In this document: piece by piece, positions 1-5,600 of the stretch
How positions within the stretch are numbered: position 1 is the stretch's first letter
Layout of the letters: every line of letters starts with the position of its first letter
Origin: Promethearchaeota archaeon
GTDB taxonomy: Archaea > Asgardarchaeota > Lokiarchaeia > Sigynarchaeales > MK-D1
Assembly (NCBI GenBank): GCA_016839865.1
Contig: JAEOTN010000279.1
Span: forward strand, 1 to 5,600
Length of the DNA stretch: 5,600 nucleotides
Direction of reading: 5' to 3'
Made by a program: the position numbers and the translations under genes
The notes under the pieces: model-generated
Seen by the model: the letters and a program-made list of their open reading frames with translations, nothing else
Told to the model about the DNA's origin: nothing
The model's database searches: none

Positions 1-342
1 GATGAAGTATCCCCTGCCAGTGAGTCTTCCTTCTAAATCATATGCGATTAACTCTGGTAGAGGGATCTCTGCTCCAATTGGGTGATTCTTGATATACTCT
101 AATACTTTAATTTCCGTTTCCATAGCCTTGAATTCATAAATCTGGGTCTGCAAGCCATCAGGGATTTTTAATTTAATGATAATATCATAATCTTTGTTAG
201 TAAGTTCTACTGAATAAGCTACAGAATACCATCCATCTGTAAGTTCCTGGATTCTCCCTAATGTAATGTCCTTCCCAAAATGATAATAGATAATTTTGTG
301 AACTAATTCCATTGGAATTAATTTTTGAGTTATACTTTTCAT
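1..342 (-). CDS. APH/choline-kinase-like phosphotransferase, N-terminal part (cut by left edge)
   Basis: This is a 114-codon open frame starting at the ATG at 342-340 and running without a stop off the left edge; the rest of the gene is missing. The visible part looks like the N-lobe of the aminoglycoside phosphotransferase (APH)/protein-kinase-like fold. It has a nucleotide-loop-like stretch LTDGWYSVAYSVEL (residues 34-47), a probable ATP-binding lysine in IIIKLKIP (K57), a helix with the likely lysine-pairing glutamate (E75 or E77 in METEIKVLEYI), and the hinge-side pattern IPLPELIAYD (93-102) that is common in APH proteins. The catalytic HxD loop and metal-binding aspartate lie outside the window, so activity cannot be judged. 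Upstream is TTTAGAGCTT then A8 directly before ATG, so the ribosome site is weak. It lies 31 bp behind rhaA on the same strand and may be the last operon gene. The substrate is unknown; family members phosphorylate small molecules such as aminoglycosides, choline, homoserine or methylthioribose. Confidence 0.72.
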   Translation of the reverse strand, partial: MKSITQKLIPMELVHKIIYYHFGKDITLGRIQELTDGWYSVAYSVELTNKDYDIIIKLKIPDGLQTQIYEFKAMETEIKVLEYIKNHPIGAEIPLPELIAYDLEGRLTGRGYFI

Positions 343-373
343 TTTTTTTTAAGCTCTAAATTAATCAATTTTG

Positions 374-1645
374 CTATGATCGTTTCTGCATCACTTTCTC
401 TTCATATTTTTCAATTTCTGCAATCCAATCTAAGTCGATTGGCACCTTCATTCTTCTACAATATTCATTCCATACGACACCCCAAGGCATCGCTTTCAAA
501 TCTTCAAGAAGTGCTAATCGTTGGAAATTTTGTTGTTTCTCTTCATATTCCAATAGTTTTTCGTGAGGTTGTAGCAATGAAATCAGTAGAGCTTTCATCG
601 TTGCACGTGCTCCAACTACCCACGCACCTATTCGATTTATACTAGCATCAAAATAATCCAGAGCGATATAGATATTAGTAAGGTTACCTGAACGCACGAT
701 CTCTTCCATAATGGACAGAACTTCATCATTCAAAATGACTACATGGTCACTGTCCCATCGCACTCCACGAGATATATGAAGTAACAAACGATTCGTAAAT
801 TGTAAGATGGCTGATATCTTGTCAGCTATCGTTTCAGTTGGATGATAATGCCCCATGTCCATAGTGAGGATTATTCCATTTTTTACTGCATAGGAAAGGT
901 AGAAATCATGAGAACCAACTACAAATGCTTCACTACCAATCCCAAACAACTTTCCTTCAATTGCATCTTGCATATATTTTGAGTCATGAGAAGTTTTGAA
1001 TATTTCATCTAGTGATTCTAGCAGTAATTTTCGATGCCCAAATCGATCAACAGGAATATCTTTCGAACCATCTGGAATCCAAAGATTATGGATACATGAC
1101 GTACCAAGTTGCTTTCCTATGTGTGCACTAATTTTACGACATTTATTGCAATGTTCAATCCAAAATTGACGAATTTTTGGGTTTTTGGAACTAAGAGTAA
1201 AACCGGATTCAGCCAATGGATGAGAAAACAATGTGGAATTAAAATCTAATCCGATCTCATTCTCTTTAGCCCAATCGATCCATCCTTGAAAATGAGATAT
1301 ATCAATCTCATCACGATCAACGTCTTTACCACCAAATTCTCCATAAATCGCATGAATATTTGCACGAGGCTTAGCTGGTATGAGAGAGAATGCTTTCAAA
1401 TAATCTTGACGCAGTTCTTCAATTGTCCGAGCCTTTCCTGGATAATTACCTGTAACTGCTAATCCCCCTCCAGATAACTCACTATCTGGTTTCTCAAAAC
1501 CTCCTACGTCGTCGCCTTGCCAGCAATGCAAAGACAATGGAATATTTGCTAAATTGTCAAGTATTTTATCTGTATCTACGCCTAACTTGGCATATTTAAC
1601 TTTAGCAAAATCATAAGGAAGAGAACCTTCACTCTCAGAATTCAT
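374..1645 (-). CDS. rhaA: L-rhamnose isomerase
   Basis: This enzyme interconverts L-rhamnose and L-rhamnulose, the first cytoplasmic step of rhamnose use. The 423-residue product is close in length to E. coli RhaA (419) and appears full length. Family blocks in order are LHCWQGDDVGGFE (39-51), AVTGNYPGKAR (63-73), HAIYGE (98-103), GLDFNSTLFSHPLAESGFTL (132-151), LWIPDGSKDIPVDR (188-201), FGIGSEAF (234-241), DMGHYHPTE (263-271), HISRGVRWDSDHVV (290-303) and YFDASINRIGAWVVG (331-345). By alignment from memory with E. coli RhaA, whose metal-site residues are E234, D267, H294 and D334, the equivalents are E230, D263, H290 and D330; D298 and D300 match the second-metal aspartates. All are present. 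The N-terminus aligns well with E. coli, supporting this ATG. There is no Shine-Dalgarno sequence; ten T residues lie directly before the start. The gene follows the aldolase by 48 bp and ends with TAG. The function is near certain. Confidence 0.97.
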   Translation of the reverse strand: MNSESEGSLPYDFAKVKYAKLGVDTDKILDNLANIPLSLHCWQGDDVGGFEKPDSELSGGGLAVTGNYPGKARTIEELRQDYLKAFSLIPAKPRANIHAIYGEFGGKDVDRDEIDISHFQGWIDWAKENEIGLDFNSTLFSHPLAESGFTLSSKNPKIRQFWIEHCNKCRKISAHIGKQLGTSCIHNLWIPDGSKDIPVDRFGHRKLLLESLDEIFKTSHDSKYMQDAIEGKLFGIGSEAFVVGSHDFYLSYAVKNGIILTMDMGHYHPTETIADKISAILQFTNRLLLHISRGVRWDSDHVVILNDEVLSIMEEIVRSGNLTNIYIALDYFDASINRIGAWVVGARATMKALLISLLQPHEKLLEYEEKQQNFQRLALLEDLKAMPWGVVWNEYCRRMKVPIDLDWIAEIEKYEEKVMQKRS

Positions 1646-1655
1646 AAAAAAAAAA
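1646..1655 (-). other. T10 tract directly before the rhaA start codon
   Basis: On the coding strand ten consecutive T residues abut the rhaA ATG, in the 48-bp gap after the aldolase stop. The rest of the gap is AT-rich, with only weak 4-bp inverted repeats (AATC/GATT and TAAT/ATTA) and no purine-rich ribosome site. Without a GC-rich stem it does not look like a bacterial intrinsic terminator. In archaea, T-rich runs on the non-template strand can terminate transcription by themselves, so a partial terminator or an attenuating site is possible. It may also simply be an unstructured leader. Confidence 0.45.
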
Positions 1656-1693
1656 TGGATAATACTGCAATTAATCTTTAGTACGATTAGGGA

Positions 1694-2308
1694 TTACCAG
1701 ACATCCAAGTTTTTCGATTTACTTAAGTCTTGTTTTAATGGTTTACCTGTCTGAAGTGTTAAATACCGAATCATTGCAGATTGTTCTACTCCTGTAATTG
1801 TGCAGAGTGCATCTTCCAATGTCGCACCTTTTGCAAACACACCATGAGTTCGGATAATTACCGCTTTATAGTTCTTCAACATGGGAGGGACTTTTATAGC
1901 AGCTTCTGAAGCTCCTGCAGGTACTTCCAATTGAATAACAGGGATTTTTTTGTACATAAAAGATCCTTCGGCATCAATGCACTCAATTTCATCCTCAATG
2001 AGGGAAAGAGCAACAGAATAGGGTGCATGTGCGTGAATAATAGCCATAGCATCGGTTTCGTGATATATTTTACGATGAACTTGTGCTTCTGTGCTTGCGA
2101 TCAAAGTGAATGAATCTTCATCTTCTAGAGATGTTTCTACTAAATCTTCTGGTTTTAACCAACCAAGCATAGCTGCTCTAGCTTTTATTATCATTTTTCC
2201 GCCATTTCGAATGGAAATATTTCCCGAATGACTTGTGTTAAGTCCTCGATTTGAAAGATCTTTTCCAACGCGATTAAATAGATTAAATATTGACTCATCA
2301 ATTGGCAT
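1694..2308 (-). CDS. Class II sugar-phosphate aldolase (FucA/RhaD-like, adducin family)
   Basis: This is a zinc-dependent class II aldolase of the fuculose-phosphate/ribulose-phosphate epimerase/adducin family. In this cluster it most likely cleaves L-rhamnulose-1-phosphate to dihydroxyacetone phosphate and L-lactaldehyde. The 204-residue product resembles E. coli FucA (215) in length and is much shorter than E. coli RhaD (274). Visible motifs are the phosphate-loop region SHSGNIS (26-32), catalytic glutamate E74 in STEAQVH, zinc histidines H92 and H94 in IHAHAPY, and H155 in RTHGVFAKGA; their numbering almost equals that of FucA (E73, H92, H94, H155). The start is supported by GGAGGG at 2325-2320. 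Only 4 bp separate it from the upstream AOR stop, and its ribosome site lies inside the last AOR codons, which suggests translational coupling. The fold is certain; the substrate (rhamnulose-1-P, fuculose-1-P or a relative) is inferred from the flanking rhaA and rhaB. It ends with TAA. Confidence 0.9.
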   Translation of the reverse strand: MPIDESIFNLFNRVGKDLSNRGLNTSHSGNISIRNGGKMIIKARAAMLGWLKPEDLVETSLEDEDSFTLIASTEAQVHRKIYHETDAMAIIHAHAPYSVALSLIEDEIECIDAEGSFMYKKIPVIQLEVPAGASEAAIKVPPMLKNYKAVIIRTHGVFAKGATLEDALCTITGVEQSAMIRYLTLQTGKPLKQDLSKSKNLDVW

Positions 2309-2312
2309 ATTC

Positions 2313-4133
2313 TTACATACCCTCCAATAATTTCAAATTCAGTTCTTCAAGTTTTTTCGGTAATGGAATACCTCGATCATCCCATTTCCGCACATTATAA
2401 TAATCCTTAAGCATTTGCTCTAAAGGAACTTTCGGATTTTTTCTGTATCCGGCTTCCAAATTTTCTTCTAAAAAGCGTTTAGGTAGAGTATCTTCTGTTG
2501 GATCTAATCCTTCCCTTATGTTGTAAATTTTTTCAAGATTGTATATCCTTTCACCAATTTTCATTAACATAGAAACATCAATATCCAAATCTGTAACTGC
2601 TTTTAAAAATCGTGTATAAAAATCCATATCTATAGCCCATCCAGCAAAGGCACATACTACTAAACTATCTTCGATTGCGCTCTGATGCTGTTTCAGTACC
2701 AATAAATCGCTTTTCCCTGCAGTTGAATGTCGTGCAATTTTTTTAGGTGCTGCAAAGATCTCCATCGCTGCTAAATAACCAACCAAATGGCATCCGCCAC
2801 GATTTGATGTAGCATATCCAAGAGCATGCCCATATGCACCGCGTGGGTCATATGCAGGTAATTCTAATCCCTTTACTTCCATTGAAAGCTCAGGATGCTT
2901 ATAACGTAGAGCAAATTTTCGGGAACCTTCCGCTAATTCTGCACCAATTCCTTCTTTAGATGCAATTTTCTGAATAAGTTCAACCAGAATATCTTTATTT
3001 CCAAATTTGATATCAGAATCTTTTAGAATTTCTTTTTCAGTTAATTCCATGGCACATGCTATCGTTCCTGCCGCTGTAATTGTGTCTAATCCAAGTAAAT
3101 TACATTCATAATTGGCTTTAGTAACCGTTTCTAAATCATAGATTCCGGTATTGCTTCCAAGTAACAATGACTCATATTCTGGACCCTTTCCATGAGCCCC
3201 GCCAACTTTCGTCATCCTACCACATCGAATAGGGCAATTAAAGCATCCTTCAGACTCTTGTAATATACTATTACGAATCTTTTCTCCTGATATTTGCTCT
3301 GCTCGTGCATCGTACCCCTTTTGGAAATTACGCGTAGGCAACATACCAATTTCATTGATTAAATTAACTAAACTTGAGGTTCCAAACATAGGTAATGCAG
3401 CGCGTGTGATCGGGACTAGTTTAATCTTGTCAGCTGCTGGTTTCACTAATTTTTTCAGTAAATCAGCATTTGCAATCGGAATCTTTGTGGTTTGTCTTTT
3501 TACAACTATTGCTTTAAGGAATTTGGAACCCATTACAGCTCCAACACCTCCTCTTCCAAATGCTCTATGGTCTCCGTCATTCATAATAGACGCAAAGGAA
3601 ACGAGATTCTCACCTGCAGGTCCGACAAGAAGGATGTGAATTTTATCTCCTTCAAGTTTTTTCAATTCCTCAAATGTTTCTTTTGTATCCAATCCCCATA
3701 ATTCGCTTGCGTCCTTTAGTTCAGTTGTACTATTTGCGTCTAATACCAAATATTTCGGTGTTTTAGCCCTTCCTTTGATGACCAAAGCATCTATTCCGCA
3801 TTTTTTCAAATGAGGAGCTAAATATCCTCCTGTATTTGAGAAAAAGATAGTATTTGTGAGTGGAGATTTTGTGACTAATGCGAGTCTTCCTGATGTTGGA
3901 ACAATGGTACCAGTCAAAGGTCCTACAGCAAACACTAGTTCATTATCTTCTGATAACGGATCGAGATTGATTTTTTTTTCAACATCATCCACGAATAGCT
4001 TAACAGCAAGACCACGACCACCTAAATATTGCATTAACATTTCTTCCGATATTGGAGTCGTTTGATGCGATTCTTCAGTCAGATCGTAAGTTAAATACTG
4101 CCCGTTCATTCCTTTCATAATTTTATGTCTCAT
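2313..4133 (-). CDS. aor: Aldehyde:ferredoxin oxidoreductase (tungsten/molybdenum bis-pterin enzyme)
   Basis: AORs oxidise aldehydes to carboxylic acids with ferredoxin as acceptor, using a W/Mo-bispterin cofactor and one 4Fe-4S cluster; they are typically cytoplasmic. The 606-residue product matches the usual family length (about 605). The N-terminal pterin-binding domain shows YLGGRGLAVKLF (36-47), VGPLTGTIVPTSGRLALVTK (70-89) and MNDGDHRAFGRGGVGAVMGS (184-203). The cluster motif CFNCPIRC gives C297, C300 and C304, with the fourth ligand C494 in DSLVVCAF. GPEYESL (317-323), GLDTIT (348-353) and AYDPRGAYGHALGYATSNRG (427-446) followed by H449 match the pterin and active-site regions; H449 appears to equal the active-site His448 of Pyrococcus furiosus AOR. 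No Shine-Dalgarno is seen before ATG 4133. ATG 4118 (MKGMNGQYL) fits the usual family N-terminus equally well, and ATG 4109 is a weaker option. Placement between rhaB and the aldolase suggests L-lactaldehyde as substrate; this is inference. An A9 run at 3971-3979 leaves the frame intact. Confidence 0.95.
   Translation of the reverse strand: MRHKIMKGMNGQYLTYDLTEESHQTTPISEEMLMQYLGGRGLAVKLFVDDVEKKINLDPLSEDNELVFAVGPLTGTIVPTSGRLALVTKSPLTNTIFFSNTGGYLAPHLKKCGIDALVIKGRAKTPKYLVLDANSTTELKDASELWGLDTKETFEELKKLEGDKIHILLVGPAGENLVSFASIMNDGDHRAFGRGGVGAVMGSKFLKAIVVKRQTTKIPIANADLLKKLVKPAADKIKLVPITRAALPMFGTSSLVNLINEIGMLPTRNFQKGYDARAEQISGEKIRNSILQESEGCFNCPIRCGRMTKVGGAHGKGPEYESLLLGSNTGIYDLETVTKANYECNLLGLDTITAAGTIACAMELTEKEILKDSDIKFGNKDILVELIQKIASKEGIGAELAEGSRKFALRYKHPELSMEVKGLELPAYDPRGAYGHALGYATSNRGGCHLVGYLAAMEIFAAPKKIARHSTAGKSDLLVLKQHQSAIEDSLVVCAFAGWAIDMDFYTRFLKAVTDLDIDVSMLMKIGERIYNLEKIYNIREGLDPTEDTLPKRFLEENLEAGYRKNPKVPLEQMLKDYYNVRKWDDRGIPLPKKLEELNLKLLEGM
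2320..2325 (-). promoter_or_regulatory. Shine-Dalgarno site of the aldolase gene
   Basis: GGAGGG on the minus strand lies 11 nt before the ATG at 2308, inside the final codons of the AOR gene. The spacing is slightly long but the match to the anti-Shine-Dalgarno sequence is strong. It is the only convincing ribosome site among the four starts visible in the window, and it settles the aldolase start. Confidence 0.7.
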
Positions 4134-4190
4134 TAAATGAGTTTGGGTATTGCATGTAAGTATGAAATGATGGAAATGAATATTTTGATT

Positions 4191-5600
4191 TCAAATCAAT
4201 GGATTGAAAACTCTGACATTGAATGAATCACGCACAATTTTCCTACCTTCAGTCAAATTTTTCACACGCCTATTTCCAATCGCTTGCATAAGAACATTGC
4301 CTATGGTAGCGGCTTCAACTGGCCCTGCAATTACTGGAACGTTCAATTTATTTGCTATCATCTGATTCAAATAGTCGTTTTTCGCTCCCCCACCAACAAC
4401 ATGCAACACTTTGATGGATGTTTTCGTAATATCTTCTATACTTTGCATTAAATGTTGATAGGAATTGACCATTGACTCAAAAATCATGTAGCTTATGTCA
4501 CTTATTCCGACGATTTCTTCATCATATTTTTCAGTGTAATGTTTACTTATGGTTTTGATCATTTCTGATGGACTTACAAAATCTGGATGGTTAATATCGA
4601 TAAATTTTCCAACTATGGACGATTTTTTCGCAGACTCAATTATACCTGCCCAGTCTAATGAAGGGTCTTCTTTCTTCCATGCATTCAGGCATTCTTCGAG
4701 GATCCAAAATCCGGTTGTATTCTTGAGTAATCGGATTGTATTGAAAACACCTCCCTCATTCGTGAAATTATGTTTAGCAACTTTTTGAGAAAGATTTGGT
4801 TCTGCTAGCTCTACTCCTAATAAACTCCAAGTTCCGGAAGATAAATACGCCCATTCTCCTGATTTATACTTGTCTTGATCACAAGGGGTACCTGCAACCG
4901 CAGCACCCGTATCATGAGAAGCTGTAGTGAATACGGTTGTTTCGGGTGATAAACCAGTTTTTTCTGCAATCGAGAGTAAAATAGTACCGATTTTTTTACC
5001 GGGTGGAGTTGGTTCCTGAAATATTGATCGAGGAATTCCTAAAGCATCTAAAATTGTTTGGGACCATGTCCTTTCTTTGGCATCTAATAATTGTGTAGTT
5101 GAAGCATCGGTGTATTCATTGACGATTTTTCCAGTTAATAAGAATGAGAAGTAGTCAGGCATCATAAGCAAGTGTTTTATTTTACCTTTTGAATCGCCCA
5201 ATTCTTGCATAGACTCAAATAATTGACAAATAGTGTTAAGTCGCATAAACTGCAGTCCGGTTATGTCAAAAATCGTCTCTTTCGGGATTAGCTTGAATAT
5301 TTTCTCATATGTATCATTAGTGCGTTCATCACGGTAATGGTAAAAATGGGATAATGGATTTTTATTCTCATCTAGCAAAACATAATCCACTCCCCAAGTT
5401 GTAATTGCTATTCCATCTACTTTTGGTCCATATTTCTTCACTACTTTTGATAAACCTTGCAGAATTTCAGTAAATAGTGATGAATGATTCCAAAGAAACC
5501 CATATTCTGTCTGATTACCCCCATTAGGAAAGCGATTAATTTCTTCTAATTCCATTCTCTTATTTTCTAATCTTGCCAACATTACTCGTCCTGAGCTTGC
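4191..5600 (-). CDS. rhaB: Rhamnulokinase (5' end cut by right edge)
   Basis: This FGGY-family sugar kinase phosphorylates L-rhamnulose with ATP to give L-rhamnulose-1-phosphate. The 469 visible codons start inside the family N-terminus: the window edge reads ASSGRVMLARLE, matching E. coli VAVDLGASSGRVMLAR, so about ten residues are missing and the ATG at 5582 is internal, not the start. Further matches are TTWGVDYVLLDENKNP, YRDERT, GLQFMRLNTICQL, LLMMPDYFSFLLTGK, EYTDASTTQLLD, the catalytic aspartate in ASHDTGAAVAGTP (around 4911), YLSSGTWSLLGVE, NEGGVFNTIRLLKNTTGFWI, HVVGGGAKNDYLNQMIANKL and AGPVEAATIGN. The aspartate of the E. coli block IDTWGVDF is a threonine here (ITTWGVDY). The protein stops with FNPLI, about 20 residues earlier than E. 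coli RhaB after the equivalent FTP. It is the first visible gene of the rhamnose cluster and lies 57 bp before the AOR. Its TGA stop and the AOR start are in the same reading frame. The function is firm. Confidence 0.96.
   Translation of the reverse strand, partial: ASSGRVMLARLENKRMELEEINRFPNGGNQTEYGFLWNHSSLFTEILQGLSKVVKKYGPKVDGIAITTWGVDYVLLDENKNPLSHFYHYRDERTNDTYEKIFKLIPKETIFDITGLQFMRLNTICQLFESMQELGDSKGKIKHLLMMPDYFSFLLTGKIVNEYTDASTTQLLDAKERTWSQTILDALGIPRSIFQEPTPPGKKIGTILLSIAEKTGLSPETTVFTTASHDTGAAVAGTPCDQDKYKSGEWAYLSSGTWSLLGVELAEPNLSQKVAKHNFTNEGGVFNTIRLLKNTTGFWILEECLNAWKKEDPSLDWAGIIESAKKSSIVGKFIDINHPDFVSPSEMIKTISKHYTEKYDEEIVGISDISYMIFESMVNSYQHLMQSIEDITKTSIKVLHVVGGGAKNDYLNQMIANKLNVPVIAGPVEAATIGNVLMQAIGNRRVKNLTEGRKIVRDSFNVRVFNPLI

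Noticed and set aside
343..373. Terminator after rhaA
   Set aside because: The 31-bp gap is AT-rich with no stem-loop; on the coding strand it ends in A8, not a T run.
325..645. A 106-codon plus-strand open frame
   Set aside because: It lies opposite the 3' end of rhaA, whose protein is strongly conserved there; the plus-strand product resembles nothing I know and has no ribosome site.
1931..2113. A 60-codon plus-strand open frame
   Set aside because: It is opposite the zinc-site region of the aldolase, which explains the openness of the frame.
3971..3979. A9 run in the AOR as a frameshift site
   Set aside because: The conserved frame continues across it (DVEKKINLD), so there is no sign of a frameshift; it is only a possible slippage spot.
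3355..4065. Three plus-strand open frames of 69-94 codons
   Set aside because: All sit opposite well-conserved AOR coding sequence and give low-complexity, unrecognisable products; they are antisense shadows.
4134..4190. Promoter in the rhaB-AOR gap
   Set aside because: No convincing bacterial -35/-10 pair or archaeal TATA/BRE element could be read in these 57 bp; AT-richness alone is not enough.
4191..4193. TGA read as tryptophan or selenocysteine, fusing rhaB to the AOR
   Set aside because: Genes here use TGG for tryptophan and TAA, TAG and TGA as stops. The following 19 codons do not look conserved, and both proteins make sense as separate units.
4549..4788. A 79-codon plus-strand open frame
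   Set aside because: It is opposite the conserved rhaB core and has no independent support.

Overview
The window is AT-rich and holds five genes, all on the minus strand, so transcription runs from the right edge to the left edge. In transcription order they are rhamnulokinase rhaB (cut by the right edge), a tungsten/molybdenum aldehyde:ferredoxin oxidoreductase (AOR), a small class II (FucA-type) sugar-phosphate aldolase, L-rhamnose isomerase rhaA, and the first 114 codons of an APH/choline-kinase-like phosphotransferase (cut by the left edge). The gaps are 57, 4, 48 and 31 bp, which fits one transcription unit whose promoter lies beyond the right edge. No RNA gene, mobile element, CRISPR array or hairpin terminator was seen.

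Together the genes form an L-rhamnose degradation module. RhaA converts L-rhamnose to L-rhamnulose, RhaB makes L-rhamnulose-1-phosphate, and the aldolase would split that into dihydroxyacetone phosphate and L-lactaldehyde. In well-known pathways lactaldehyde is then reduced to 1,2-propanediol or oxidised to lactate by an NAD-dependent dehydrogenase. Here the gene between kinase and aldolase encodes an AOR with all four cluster cysteines. The inference is that lactaldehyde is oxidised to lactate with ferredoxin as electron acceptor. This is the most interesting point of the window. The C-terminal-edge phosphotransferase has no obvious place in the pathway.

The organism is probably an anaerobe, because AORs are oxygen-sensitive enzymes of anaerobic metabolism. 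Its lineage cannot be fixed from the window. The aldolase has a clear Shine-Dalgarno sequence (GGAGGG), but rhaA and the AOR have none, and rhaA is preceded directly by ten T residues. That mixture would fit an archaeon, or a bacterium that depends weakly on Shine-Dalgarno signals. TAA, TAG and TGA all end genes here, so the genetic code looks standard.
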